Assembly: GCA_028095005.1 (NCBI GenBank)
Contig: CM051459.1
Span: 318,806,513 to 318,870,512 of the forward strand
Source of the DNA: Rhynchospora pubera
Lineage: Eukaryota > Streptophyta > Magnoliopsida > Poales > Cyperaceae
Direction: 5' to 3'
DNA length: 64,000 bases
Positions 1 to 13,064 of the stretch are shown here, in pieces. The position numbers and the translations under genes are program-made. The notes under the pieces are model-generated. The model searched no databases and was not told the DNA's origin. It saw only the letters and a list, made by a program, of their open reading frames with translations. Position 1 is the first letter of the stretch; the number at the start of each line of letters is the position of its first letter.

Positions 1-882
1 TTTTGAGTTTCGACCATGACGTTCTCATTGAAATCACGCAAGTTTCCTCAGTAATTTTTTTATAATAGGAACACAAAAAAAATTTTTAGCAAAATTAATA
101 GTGCAAAGAATACTAAGGGGAATAATACCTGGCAGAGGTACATTTGTGGGTATGTTTCCCGACAGGCCTGTGGCTCTCTTCTATTTTTCTACTTCCTCTA
201 TTGTATTGACTTGGAATATTTGCAATTTGAATGACTAAAGCATAAATAAAAGGAAGTCGGTGTGGTGTTTTTAGCTGTACAAGAAGACGAGACGATGCAA
301 AGGGAATATGTCGACAATTATTACTTAAAAATATTTCTAAAGACTTGAGTTATTTGCAACCAGCTACACTGCAATTTCTTAGGGCGTTTTATGTAGTTAA
401 AATTAAATTAAACGAAAGCTAATGGGTTTTATAAAATTTCCCATTTTGTATGACAACAATTGGCAATTAAAATTATTCGTTTGATAGATGAAAAATATTT
501 AGTAAAAAAAAAAAACACATTCATTTCACAGGTGTCACACCAAATGTATATGTACACATTGTACACGTCGCACACATGGTTCACAACAAAAAACTGTTAC
601 AACACTAATTATCCTGGCATGTACATATATGCACACCAATACAAACGGGCTATATTCACACGACAGCTCTATGGGAACACACAGCAAACAATGAAAACAA
701 GGTTTTAACATCAACAGTATTTTGATTAATCTATCTCAACGGTCCCATCTGGTGTTATCCTGCATTGATTTAGCTTAATTTTATTAGATGAAACTTGGTG
801 TAGAAATACTTATTCCATTCAAACAAGAAATAATTACTTTTAGGGGTCTAGCCATATATATTAATCATAGTGTTGAAAAATC
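1..882. other. intergenic, no gene recognised
   Basis: I see no recognisable protein domain, RNA gene or complete transposon in this AT-rich stretch. The small open frames here have no similarity I recognise and are best treated as chance. Confidence 0.6.
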
Positions 883-890
883 ACTACAAC

Positions 891-1607
891 TAGTAAATTG
901 CAATCTTACCGTATCGTGGTGTGTCGTGGCAAACACGGTCGTGTTTGGCACCGTGTCGTGTTGTGTCGACACGGGTCGGATTTGAAACCGTGTCGTGCTA
1001 AGTAGAAAAAAAAGTCAATACGCCATGAAAATTGACACGCCGTGTTCACACGATACAACACAGCCGTGTCAATCGTGTCGAACGGTGTCAACATTTTATT
1101 TTTCTTTTTTTTAAAAATAATTAAATATATTTTAAAAGTAGAGAAAAAAATAAGAAAAAATTATATTAAATTTTATAAATCGGTTATATAGTTGAAAAAA
1201 AATAATATGATAATAATTCATGATGATATAATATAATAATTAATTAACTAGATGATAAAATACAAATTACATAATATTAATTAGTTGAAAATTTTTAATT
1301 ATAGTTTATATATGATATTTTTTCCCTTAAAATTCAGATTATCCATATTTTTTTATAATATATTAATATTTCTATAATATTTTTAAATTTTAAATTTTAA
1401 AATAAAATAAAATCGTGTTGTGTCGTGTTGTAACCGTGTCGTGTCAAATTGTGTCGTGTTAAATCGTGTCGTGTTAAACCTTGTCAGTTTTTTTGAAAAT
1501 GCTAACATAATACAGTTTTAACACGACACACCAACACAGTCGTGTCGTGGAAACACGAGTATGTACCGTGTCAACACACCTAACACGCCACGATTTGTAA
1601 TTCACTA
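891..1607. mobile_element. non-autonomous hAT-type element (717 bp) with 8-bp TSD
   Basis: An identical 8-bp sequence, ACTACAAC, lies directly outside both ends (883-890 and 1608-1615), which is the target-site duplication length of hAT elements. The ends are inverted: the left begins TAGTAAATTGCA and the right, reverse-complemented, begins TAGTGAATTACA. Inside each end are many short copies of CGTGTCGTG-like words in both orientations, the kind of subterminal repeat that binds hAT transposases. The middle is AT-rich with no transposase frame, so the element would depend on an enzyme encoded elsewhere. It lies 223 bp beyond the stop codon of the 5-phosphatase gene. Confidence 0.85.
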
Positions 1608-1837
1608 ACTACAACGTATCATGATAGTCAGGTTCAGGTCTTATATGCGGCCTGATAAATGATAATAAGTGTTTCCTTTCTTTCTGTGTGCACTTTCTAT
1701 ATTTCAAGCCTGTCCATTCTTATTTTTCTGCAATTTCACATTTTTTGCTACTTTTTGGTTTCTCAGAAATTTCATATCTAGGAAGAATATAGTTCCCAAA
1801 TTAAATAATGCCTAAACTATATAGTGTAATTATCGAA

Positions 1838-4800
1838 TTATATGCTTACCTCTTCAGAGTTAATTTGGTTAATCCTAAACTCAAAATCAAGATCAGGCAT
1901 TACTTCTCCATGTTCAATTTCAGCATCAGTTAATGCCAGAGCTTTCTGGAGTTTTCTGTGATTGAACACCTCCACCTCTGCCATGAAAATTGCTAAGACG
2001 GGTCGGTGATCTGACAGCTTTTGTTCAGATCTTTTGTATTTTAGAAGTCTCGTTCCTTTTCCAAATTTGAGAATACGGTCACACCTAAGAAAATTTTAAA
2101 AAAAATTAATTTACTATATAGCCAGTATAGTTTAGGTGACATCAAATGATATCTAACAGTGAATAGACTAGATTGTTTTTATCCTATAGTTGCTAATGAC
2201 ATGCCACCTAACCTAGATCCTGGAAAAGGATCAGTTAAACAAAACAATTAAGTATGACAACTTTGTTCTCAGATTCATGTTGAATTGGAGAAAGCGAAAA
2301 GGTTTACAGAACATTGATAATAAATTAATAATTACCACCTAAAACATCACCATAATCACCAGTAATGGAGACCAAAACGAATTCCAGCTATTAGTTTTAT
2401 GATAAGGACCACCTAACGCATTAAGAAGAGATTTACTCAAAATGGGTGATGCCTAAGTGCTTAACCATTGCAACAAAAACTAGCATCTGTTGAGGGTTAA
2501 TTGTGAACTAATTCATGCATACCAAGCTGGAGTTCTTCTCCCACCCTTGTGATCATCTTCAATATACTTCTCTGAGTTGGCTGCATATTTGTATGTAGGA
2601 GGAAAGTTAAGTCTGCCTTCTGACCATCCATCAAATGCACGCCCCTTTCTCAACTCTCTTGTTAGCTTTCAACCAATTTTAAAGTAAACTTTAGCAAAAA
2701 GGAAACTAAAGAATAAAAAAATAAAACTAGGCTTTGATGTTGATGAAAGAATCTTGTTGTGACGTCTTCAATGTCGATCGGTAGAATACGAGGCACACAA
2801 TTTAAAAGGTGAAAGTTCAGACAGGCATCTTTACAAAACAGAAATGATGTTATACATACTTGATCTTTCTCTGACAATCCAGACCAGTCTTGTCTGGAGA
2901 TGAACTCATGTGTCTTCTCGTACGATAAGTCGATCCGGTAATTCAGATCTCCAAGCCAAAATATTCTTCTGCAAATTTTATAGAAGATAGTGCAAACAAC
3001 AGAACTCATGTTATCAAGACCACTTCCAATGGTAATTTGTGTCGTATGGACAAGTTTATTAAACGTGCAATATTGCAGGTGTCACCAATTTTACAGTTAA
3101 CCCAAAAATAACAGTAAATCCTATGAGCAATTAAGCATGCCTCGATTCCTTTAAAATACTTTGAATTATGCAATTGCATCAATCACAAAAACCGTACAAG
3201 AAAACTTGACTTACTCATGGTCGTAGATGGATTTAGGCAATCCATCACCAGCAGTTGAGCTGAAGACTGTCCTACGGTGTATCTCTTGAACATCTGCATT
3301 TCGGTGTATTGCATCTGCCTCTTTCTCTCCTGATGAGAGGTGTGTACACACAAAACAGAACATTGTTTGATATATTGACATGCTTACTGAAATTGATCCC
3401 TGCAGCACAAATGTTTATTATATTGCATTGCATTTCATCTGTATTTGAATATATCTCCAACTTTTTGGGTGCCCTTGGTTTTGGGTCTATGGTTTCCAAA
3501 TTAGCAGGACTCACTGCCACATTTTTTTTTTACTGTTGATGGTGTAATGAGGTGTACTTAGCAGGGTCACAAATTATATTGTACTAAAAATCACTCTTTG
3601 TCTAATTTCACTATATTTTTATCCATAAAATTTTGGAGACTGAATACAAAACTAAAACACCAGAGATAAGTTGTAAAAATGATATAAGTGCAATCTATAA
3701 AGATTATAACCTTGTTTCCTATATATCCCATTGCACCAACTCCGACGGTTGAAACTTTCAAATTTTGAATGTGTTTCCTCAAGGACCTTCGGACCCAAAT
3801 CGAAATAAATACACCAACCATTTGCTTGCTTATAATCCTTACAAAAGGTGAACTTCTCTTTTTCAACTCAATTCCATCCAGCCCAGTATCAGTAATCAAA
3901 TTTTCTCTCAAAGCTGTAAGCCCCTCATCTCCTACTTTGAAGGAGCCATAAGTCCTAAAGGATTTCACTGACTTGAAAGATTTTGTACTAGTTAAAGTTG
4001 AAGTTGCGGTTTTTATTGACAATAAATCCAGCGGTTGCTCTGGCCAAACTAACCCAATTCTCTCTGATCGGCTGAGTGTTTTCAAAAGCTGCTTTTGTTG
4101 CACCTTAGGTGATTCATAATCAGTCCGCTCTTCATTTTCCATAACAAAATGATTCAATCTATCAAATTTCTTAAATGGATGTCTTTCCGTTTTCGGACTA
4201 TTTTCATGTTCTACTTCGACAATTGTGCTGAATGGAATTTCTTCATCAGAATCTGAGTCAGCGTCAAGAACGGGTCCCAATTCATCAAAAGCTGAAACAG
4301 CATCTTCAGACGGGTTGAATCTTGAAGGAGAAGGTGGGTCACTAAAGCACTTGTATTTTGGTTTTTCAGGCTGAATTTTATTCAAGTTTTCCCGAATTAT
4401 GTTTTCCCATTTTGAAACTGGTCGGTTGTCTTCTGCACCAAATATATTCCCCGCATTGAGTGGAACTATCTCCTGAAACCTGTAAAAAACAAATAATTTT
4501 ATTTCTTTGTGTTTAGTGTTTACTTATCACTTCTCTGAATTTTATTTTCGTATCTGTTTGAAATTCCTCTGACTCTGAGTAAAACTAATATTTAGATAAT
4601 AAATTTATAAAGAAAAATATTAATCTCTTTTGTGTTTACCCAACCACATATATATCAGCTGGTTCATTTGTGTCTAGCCAGCCAGAAATGTCTAAGCTAT
4701 CTGGAGGAATCTTGCCTCCTACATTCCATGTGCCTACGCAAACTCTGCATCACAAGAAAATTGTGAACATAATTTACTTAAAAAACAGAGAAAAATATTT

Positions 4801-6071
4801 AAATTTAGTTTATTATTCAGTTTAATACCTGAGTTCCTTGGTATTAATATATTGGGTCCTGAATGTTTCCGAGTTTCTTCTTCTTAACTTGTATGGTATT
4901 CCATCAAGTGGGTCATCTGCGCATCAGCACATGCACATGTGTGCCTTTATTATTAATTTAGAAAATTACAAAAAGGCTAGAAAAGAGAATCAAATGTATA
5001 CGTGTATGACCTAGCTCTAAGAATAAAATAATGATGGCTTGTGGCGGTGATTGCCAAAATATAGCTTGTTTGTTAACCGTCCAAATATTATATGGAAATT
5101 CAAGACTTATTCACGAACTTGTATTTGAAAATTGAGTAAGTTTATTTGTTAATATATCGCCTATGCTAAGTTCATTCCTATACATCACCTTATGTTAGGC
5201 CGTTATGTTGTTTTCTTAATTTAACTCAGAAAACCTACTATATTTCATTTTTTTAAAAAAAAAAAAAAATTGGGAAGGTTTGCACTAGCGGTATAATACA
5301 AGGGAGAAAAATATTTCGCTAATATTATAGCTCTCTGCCATCTAACAAGAGCTCTGTGATCAAAATAAGATGTCTCGGATAGTCGGATTGGTGCCTAAGG
5401 CAAAAGTTGTGGCCTTGTTTCCTTACAAATCTGAGTCACTGTTGTTGATCTCAATTTAGCCATATAATTAGACAGTTAGCCATTTCCAAGTTAATAACCC
5501 GCCAAAAATAATATATTTAAACAATACAACAATTTCGCGATGACTAGTAAACTTTTAGTTCCAAAAGACTAGTTCTAATTTAAACCATTTTGCGACAAAA
5601 TAAAAAATAAAAATTCAAACTTAAGGTCCAGTTCCATAATTTACTAAAAGACATTAGAAGATAAAACAAAAGCAAAAGACAAAGAAAACTACCTGCTGTC
5701 TCCTTCTGTGACCCCCCATATTTTCTCCTTTGTTCATCTTCAACCTTGCCATTTTCTACAACAAAATTTCCAAATTCAGCTAAAAAATTCAAATAGAAGC
5801 TAAAATTTAAGAACCAAATAACTAATAAGTAACCATCTTCATCAAAATCGCTCTCGTTGTCTCCTTCATCGGCACTAAAATCAGAATCTCTTGCTGTTAT
5901 GTTGAGCCATTTCTTCAACACCACCTTTGGCCAGAAAACCTGAACAAAAGCACAATTCACCCAAAATAAACAATTTGTTTTATTAACAAACCATTTAGTA
6001 ATACACCATGGTGAAGAAGTGAGGTTGGCATAGTAGCAAACCTCTCCAGTTTTTCTTGAACTCTGCTTCAT
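1838..6071 (-). CDS. type I inositol polyphosphate 5-phosphatase (10 exons, ~614 aa)
   Basis: The enzyme removes the 5-phosphate from inositol polyphosphates and possibly phosphoinositides, shaping signalling levels of these molecules. My exon model on the minus strand is 6042-6071, 5834-5939, 5693-5755, 4829-4916, 4640-4744, 3711-4479, 3215-3399, 2860-2968, 2523-2665 and 1838-2084. All introns are GT-AG, phases agree, and the sum is 615 codons with stop, usual for plant type I enzymes. The start region (FWPKVVLKKWLNI) is typical of the plant family. VGTWNVGG lies near residues 99-106, QEIVPLNAGN near 133-142, and a serine-rich insert follows. The catalytic signatures WLGDLNYRI (453-461) and PAWCDRIL (531-538) are both intact. 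An in-frame upstream TTG extension lacks an ATG, so I chose the ATG at 6071. The final exon ends just after a strong splice-donor match, so the C-terminus may be alternatively spliced. Which of the several paralogues this is cannot be decided. Confidence 0.93.
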
Positions 6072-6133
6072 TTTCTCTTGTGGTGGAGAAGACAAAGAAA
6101 GAGAGAGATATCGAAAAAGGGTTGCTTTCTCTA

Positions 6134-6143
6134 CTATTTATTC
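6134..6143 (-). promoter_or_regulatory. TATA-like box upstream of the 5-phosphatase
   Basis: On the minus strand GAATAAATAG lies about 65 bp before the start codon, followed by a CT/GA-rich leader. It is the only TATA-like word near the start. The assignment is by position and sequence only. Confidence 0.35.
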
Positions 6144-6159
6144 TTGTTCTCTCTTCAGG

Positions 6160-7311
6160 TCACTGTTAACAAACAGTGGAGGCATTCATGACATTGATCC
6201 TTTAATAATGTCATTTCGTTGTGGCATTGATAGCTACTGATTGTTTCGGAAAAAAAAATGTGCGACAAGGGAATTCTTTCTCATTGGTCATAGCCAAAGT
6301 CATTAATGGTTTGTAATTGTAGCATTTATCTAAACTGTCCCTTTTAGATTGGACGGTTTCGATAGTCCTACGACCCTCCAGTGTTTACAAAACTGGAGAG
6401 GATATAGATTAATAGGTATCTTCATTTTTGACCAACACCTAGGGAGCAAAAGGAAGATTGACAAGTGGCGTGCACCACTAGAGATGTTTTAATAATATAT
6501 GTATCGGTCCCTACCAGATGTTACTAAACAGTCTAAACCCAAAATTATAATAATAAGAGTAATAATAATGTATGTATATCGAGTTATCGACCAATGGCCC
6601 AATAGTATTTCTTCTTTCTCTTTGACTCATGCACTGGTCAATGGAGCTAAAAAAAAGAGTATAAGGGCTTCTTGGGAATAGAATTAGAAAAATTATAAAC
6701 TAAAATAACCCTTGATTAGTTTTGTTAGGCCTGTTGGCACTCAGGTAATTATTATAGTAATTAATGAAATTATCATAATTCAAAGATACAATAATTCTGT
6801 TAAGGAAAGTAGATCCTGAATATAGATTTGCTAGTTGCAAAACCAACAAGGTTGGCTTTCACGCGTGAGAAGAGAACAGAGTTGGTCTTTGCACCCCACC
6901 ATTCACCCCAACTTCCAGCAAGTGACCAAACATAATACGTTCATTAAAAAAAAACAAACATAATATATATATTTTTTATAATTTTTAGTGCATATATACT
7001 AACAATTGTTCGGTTCAATCTTATCTTGAATTATTATCCACCAATAAATTATACAAAATGTCTGAAAATTTGTGATAATTTATGTAGAGTTCATATCTGT
7101 CCGGATATTTTATACAAAGTCCATATAAATGATATTTTTTCTTTGATGCGCAAAAACAATGTTCCTTAATTTCCTATTTAAATTTCTAAAAAAAATAATT
7201 TTCGTTTTTAATTTCCTATATTCCTTCTGCACTCACTACATGAGTGTTTTTCACTTTGTTATGTTCGCCTATCATTCGGTTCAATGCTCTATGATATCGG
7301 CAATGATATAA
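6160..7311. other. intergenic, no gene recognised
   Basis: AT-rich sequence upstream of the 5-phosphatase gene. I see no coding domain or complete repeat. Open frames at 6499-6681 and 7216-7502 are short and have no recognisable similarity. Confidence 0.6.
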
Positions 7312-8660
7312 ACCATCCACAGTAAAACCATCCAACCATCCAACTCGTGCGCTGATGACCAATTCCCAGCGACATGGGCCTTCTGGGCGCCAGGTCCATT
7401 TGTTTCGCGTGCTGACGTCAGCAAGACGCGTGCTAACGTCAGCCAAAAAAATTGAGCAATTTCCGAAATAATTTTAGTGCTGACGTCATCATATATATTC
7501 ATTTAAGGGTTTAGTTAAATGTTTTAAGAGATGAAGTAAAGTTTGTAAGTGTTCAGTTAGATGCACAAATAATTTAGATTTTTAGTTTTTGGGTTCAGTT
7601 AAACATCTTAAGGGGTTATTAAAAGTATGTATGTGTTCAATTAGATGCACCAATAAATTAAAATTTTAGTTTGTTGTTTTAATTAAATACGTTAAGAGAT
7701 GAACTTAAAGTGTCTATGTGTTCAGTTAGTTGCAGCAAAAATTTGATTTCGTAATTTTTGTGTTCAATTAAACTATTTAAGGGATTAATTAAACATATCC
7801 AATAATTCCATACGAAAATAGAGCAAAAATATGGAAGAACCCTTTTTCTTATGACATTCGCAAATTTCTTTATGAAATTATACAAGGGAACTCATTCCAT
7901 GGAGCAAAAATATGTAATTAGTCGAAAATAAAACATAACTTGGTTTCTATTGCCCAAATCCACGACAAAAGAAAAGAAAAATCATTTAATAACAAATAAT
8001 TACTAACTCTTTGCAGAATACACAAGTAATTATAATTAATTGAACATATAATACTACATCTTTCATATATCTTTCATATGTTGAGTTGTAAAATTTTCTA
8101 TAACAATCTTCTGACATAGGAGAAAACTAAACCTCATATTTGTGTCAGTAATAACATAGTAGCATATTCTAGAGGCATAATTATAGAACTCAGATTACTC
8201 AACACAAATCTGAGAATTTCTATAAAGAACAAAATATAATATTACTTTGAGGGACCTGATCTATGCGCTAAAGAGATTTGTGAATATCCATGGCATAATC
8301 AACCATGTTCGTCTCGCTGAGAAGCCCGATCTACAACCGCCTCTCTTGCAAGAACTCGAGCAATGAAAATACTAGATGCCTATTCAGTTGCGGCGCTACC
8401 GGGAGGACGACGGAGGCGGGACTAGGCGAAGATCAAACTCGTCGTTGTTGAAGAGGAGTTCGTCTGAACGGAAGGACAGAATGGAGAAGAAGAGGAGGAG
8501 AAGAGAAAGTAGGGAGAGATCGGAGATGGATCAGATCTAAATTTTAGAATGAAAAATGAAATAGAAGAGAGAGATAAAAGGGTGTGTCTATCTGGATATA
8601 TCACGTGACTGACATGTGCAGTGCGGCACTGGATGATTGGATGGTATTTGTTTGGATGGT
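7312..8660. mobile_element. TIR-bounded DNA transposon candidate (~1.35 kb)
   Basis: The left end begins ACCATCCACAG and continues with further CCATCC motifs. The right end, reverse-complemented, begins ACCATCCAAAC and follows the same spaced CCATCC pattern for roughly 45 bp, then both sides contain a GTGCGCT/GCCGCACT-like word. The flanks (ATATAA on the left, AAACAC on the right) give no clean target duplication. The interior holds an 84-bp minisatellite and, near 8320-8600, a more GC-rich stretch that may be captured sequence. No transposase is visible, and the superfamily is undecided. Confidence 0.5.
7508..7795. repeat. degenerate ~84-bp tandem repeat, ~3.5 copies
   Basis: Units start near 7508, 7592, 7676 and 7761. 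Each contains a (G)TTCAGTTAAA-like start, a TTAAG(A/G)G word, and a GTGTTCAGTTAGATGCA-like centre. The copies have diverged by substitutions, so the array is not recent. It lies inside the TIR-bounded element. Confidence 0.7.
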
Positions 8661-8952
8661 AAACACCAATTTCCCTCTGATTAATGACTTTTGGTCTAAT
8701 ATTTTTTCCTTATATTTATTAAATGTAATTACCTATTAATCAATGTTTCCATAGTTTGCAATGCCATCAAAGATCCACTGCTGAAGGGTAGCCCAGGAGC
8801 AACACCTCATGGAAATTTCACTAAACTCTATCCTTCTTCTTTTTTTTTCAATTACAAAACAAGTCTCAAAATTTCATGAACGTGTCCTCAAGAATCTTTT
8901 TAATGTTAAATTTTCAAAATTAAATTTCACGTCTGCTTGTTTGGTTCAATTT

Positions 8953-9000
<48 letters not shown>

Positions 9001-9229
9001 ATGTACCAAAAAAACATTTTACGGTGCTTCTTTTACAAATTTAATGCTCTGCTGGGTGTATCGGAATATACACCAACATAGGTATTGAGTAAATTTCTTT
9101 TTTTTTTTAAACAATTAACAACGTATAAAAGATGTTTTTTTTTCCTCGACTTGTTATTCCTTTTTTTTCAAAATAATATCATTCATAGAATACAATGTAG
9201 TTCAGGAAAAATCACTATTCTTATTGGGC
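8661..9229. other. intergenic with an (AT)n microsatellite
   Basis: An AT dinucleotide run occupies about 8955-8997. The remainder is AT-rich and shows no gene. Confidence 0.7.
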
Positions 9230-9410
9230 ATGTTTGGATGGAGTGAGAATAGGGAATAAGAATAGAAAAAAACTTATTCCTTATTTCTTATTCAAATATC
9301 AATGTTTTGATAAAATATAAATAAGGACCGGAATAACCTCAAATTTCTTATTCCTTCGTTGTTTGATTTTCACCCGAATAAAAAAATAAGAAGCTTATTC
9401 CCCGTTCCTT
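9230..9410. mobile_element. partial Tourist-like MITE
   Basis: The left part, with a GTTTGGATGGAGTGAGAATA-like start and repeated AATAAG/CTTATT blocks, resembles the complete MITE at 12844-13064. The matching right terminus is missing, so this is a truncated or decayed copy. Confidence 0.4.
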
Positions 9411-12038
9411 GTGTTACCATTTACCAACTCAAGGTGGCCAGCGTCAGCCTAGTAAAGGGCATCGACTTTTCCAGAAAGAAACAAAAGGGTCAGTTAGCAA
9501 CTCAGCACCAAAAAAATTCTCCTATGACGTAGATAATATATTTTTTTATTCAAATCATTTCCATTCATATATAGAAAATTGGTTTCTTCTCGCAAATCAA
9601 CAATTTTCAATCCATGATCAATCAAGTAATTTATTCTAATTTCAATTTATCATTGAATACATTACTTTAGCTTTTCGTTCGAGCATCTTTGCAATATCTT
9701 TTTGAATCTTCGTAACTAAATAGTTGAAATTTTTGAAATGGTATATGTTGATCGGGTAATTTAGTGAAATTATTATCTTTAAACCTTTCAAAAATAATTA
9801 TTATTTACATCCATACCTTTGTCTTTGGGGAGTGGCTGGTTCACTCATCCAACATGATAAAATTTTAGTTTTTGAGATTTGAATGGTCAATCCGAACAAC
9901 TCAAATTGTTTCTATAATAAAATCTCCGCGGAGACTAAATTTGATATTTTTCAATTTTTTTTTTTTGGAATTTTTGAACATGCTCAATCTAAAAAGTTAT
10001 GAACACTCCGATTATGAAAATTCGAAAAAGAATAATTAAAATTTTGAAAAAATATATAAATTTTATTTTTCAAAGATTTTAATATAGAGATCATATTGAG
10101 CGGTTCGGATCGGTCGTTTAAAATTTTAATAGTCGACGTTTGGATCGTGTTTGACGTCCTATATATTTGATTCTAGTATTAATCTCTACTTTTGTGGTGC
10201 ATATTTTAATATCAAATTGACAATGAAATAGTTGTTATAATTGAAGAATATTAATTGCATGTGTTGATTAGTCTAAATGTTGTTTTGTAATTAATAATTT
10301 CCCTCAAAATAGAAAGCCCAAATAATAAAGTAGTGGACATTCTTTACTTATACAGTTATACTGATTCAAACACCAAAATAAAGCTCTAACCCAAAAATTT
10401 ATTATTATTATTATTTTTTTGTTCATTTTCCAGCCAAGGATGGAGGTACAAAAACGCAGGGGTGGCTCTTGTCCCCCATTCCCCCGTTCTAAAGAATTTT
10501 TTAAAATTTAATTATACCTATCCATATTATATTCTTAAAGAAATATATATATATATATATAAAGTTATGTTTCTCCCTTAAAATCATAAATACCTAAATT
10601 TCAAAGCTCGGGATATTGTAGAATTATCCAGCCGTTCATTCCTTCTGTTGCGCTTGATCTCAGCCCTTCGTTTCTTTCGCTGTGGCAGCTTGGTTTGGTC
10701 TTCCTTCTCCGCGTGGGTTAACGATGAGCTGGCTCTCTTTCTTCTGATTTTATGTTGTCGCTTCTGTGTGGAGGCACAAATCTTGCAGTAGGCACAGATC
10801 TAGCGATGAGTTAGTTTGGTCTTCATTTAATCCGGCTCGCCTTTTCTCCGCGCAATACCCATCCATCTTTTGTACTTTCTCCTCATTTCGATGTGTACGA
10901 CGAACTGTGCTGCCCTTACCGTCTCCTCTCAAAGTCTCTGGATCGTGTTGTTTCGCTGTGAGAGAAGAAGAGACGGCACAACCGTGCTGGCCTTACCGTC
11001 TCCATCTTCCTTTCTCCTCTTCCTTTCTTGCTTTGCTGCTCTATTTCTTTGGTATGTGCCGTCTCTCCTCTTTCTTTTTTTTTTTGCCTTGATCCTCGCT
11101 GTTCTGCTCTTGCTCTGCTGCAGTACCTCTTTGTTGTTCCTAACTGTTCTTAGGTGGTGGTATCAGTACTGTTTGACCTCTTCTGTTGATTTTGGTTGTT
11201 CTTGGGCTGCTGATGCTGCTGCTTCTGGTTTTGTTCCAACAGCTTGATTTGTCGTGTTGGGTTGCTGCGTTGTTCTTTTGCCGCCTTTTTTTTTTTTTGC
11301 TTTCTCTGAGTTGTAGCTGTTCTGTGGCTGACTTAACTTTTCCTCTCTTTTACAGGTTTGCTGGTGGATTTCGCCTGCTTACTGAAGAATAGCTGCAGTT
11401 TTCTTCCCTCTTCTATTCTTTCTGCCTGTGTGGTGCCGGTATCTTTCCTCAGCTTTTCTTTTTCCTATCTTCTTATGTATTTTCTTTGCGTGGGTTCTCT
11501 CACTTCTCTCACGAAGTTCTCTATTACTTGCATTTTTAGGTTTCTTGTGGTTATTGCTGGTGCCAGTTCTTTGCTTTTGAAGGTATGCCTCAGGTCGTTT
11601 TTTGATGTTCTAAACTGTTTGATCTTTTCTTCACCATTAAGATGTGCTGCTCAGTTATTTTATGTTGTGGGAAAACTGCTGCTATGTTTTTTGGGTTATT
11701 GGAAGAACTTTGTGTTGATTTTTAGGCGCCCTTTTGACCTTTTTGCATCTAATTTTGTTCCTAACTGGCCTTCTATTTCTTTTATTTGTTTTACTTTTAG
11801 AAAAAGGCTGGGTGCAGTAAGCTGCAGATCGAATTCAGGGACATGACAAGTCAGGATTTGATGTCGATGATGATCGATGTAGCATGGAAAATAAATAGGT
11901 GGTTTGCTCCTTTTTCTGATTTTTTAATGTGGATAATTTGCTCTTAAAGGGGGCTTATTCCTCTATATTTACAACAACTAGAGACCAATTTTAGTTCTGA
12001 CTTTTGCTGTAAGTAATTATATATCGAGCAAGTACTTT
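9411..12038. other. no gene recognised; MITE core and pyrimidine-rich block
   Basis: Around 9868-10160 lies a decayed copy of the palindromic MITE core, with facing arms such as CAATCCGAACAACTC and GGTTCGGATCGGTC. From 10620 to 11850 the plus strand becomes markedly richer in G and C, with long pyrimidine stretches and 70-160 codon open frames of low complexity. It may be captured exon and leader sequence, or the 5' part of the Helitron that ends at 15760, but I recognise no protein in it. Confidence 0.45.
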
Positions 12039-12843
12039 CTATTATAAAAAGGAGCAGCTCGGATTCATTTCTCAAACAATACATAAAATGATTGATGTGC
12101 TCTTGAATTGGTTCTCTTCTATGTTTCTCATTTAATTACTTCTTTTATTCGAATTTTATTTCTTTAACAATTCCTTATGCTAACTTCAGATAGAATGTCA
12201 AAAATCTCTTAATATTGTATTCAACTGATCTCTTTGCAGATTGTGCGAACAACTCTAATGGTGTTCAGAGTACTTTCGACTATTCTTTTCCCTTTAAAAA
12301 AATTTCTATTATTATTCTTTTTCTGGTCTTTCAATTTGATCCGAAGGACATATGGTGATAATGTTAATAACTGGGAGTCATTGCAAGTATGCATGGACGA
12401 AAAAGACAAATGTTTTAATCAGTTGGTACTTTTATTTCCTTTTCAGGTATTCTAAGTACACTATATATATCCTATCAATTTGTTATAAATTGGGTAATAT
12501 ATGCTGATAAAATACTAAATGTATATATGCATTTCTAATTTTGTCTGTAGGTTTGGATAAATAGGGCTGTTGCTAGAAATGATTATTTGTTCTTGGTTGG
12601 TATTAATGGTATGCCTAATAATTTCTGTATCTTCTCCTTTTGTTTTTCGGTTACTCTGTGTATTCAACTTATGATTTCAGTTCTATATGCGGTAAAAATA
12701 TAGTATAATTGTCGGGGTTGGAAAACTCAACGGTTCCATGATAGATATGTAAAATGTGTTTCTTTTGGATCATTATTGCTTGAAGGTGGTTATTGCTTTT
12801 TTTGACTGGAAGTGTGCAGCCAATTTAATTGGTTAAATAATGA

Positions 12844-13064
12844 GGGTGTGTTTGGATGAGCATGGAATAAGAAATAAGAATAAAAAATTTCGGTATGCGT
12901 GCTTATCCAAATTCCTTATTCTTATACCATGATTTTGTTAGTATAAGAATAAGGGCTCAAATTTCTTATTCTTGTGTTGTTTGGGTTGCACAAGAATAAA
13001 AATAAGCACGCATACCGAAATTTTTTATTCTTATTCCTTATTCTATGCTCATCCAAACACACCC
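12844..13064. mobile_element. Tourist-like MITE with ~60-bp terminal inverted repeats
   Basis: The element starts GGGTGTGTTTGGATGAGCAT and ends with its near-perfect complement. The inverted repeat extends about 60 bp with only a few mismatches. A 3-bp TGA flanks both ends (12841-12843 and 13065-13067), matching the 3-bp duplication of PIF/Harbinger-type elements though not the commonest TWA target. It has no coding capacity. It lies within the Helitron body, so it inserted later or was carried along. Confidence 0.85.

Noticed and set aside
906..1600. Regularly recurring CGTGTCGTG words that might suggest a CRISPR-like array
   Set aside because: Spacing is irregular, both orientations occur, and the words cluster at the two ends of a TSD-bounded hAT element.
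10750..11846. Several 60-160 codon plus-strand frames in the pyrimidine-rich block
   Set aside because: Low-complexity Ser/Leu/Phe composition from CT-rich DNA. Frames overlap each other and no domain is recognisable.
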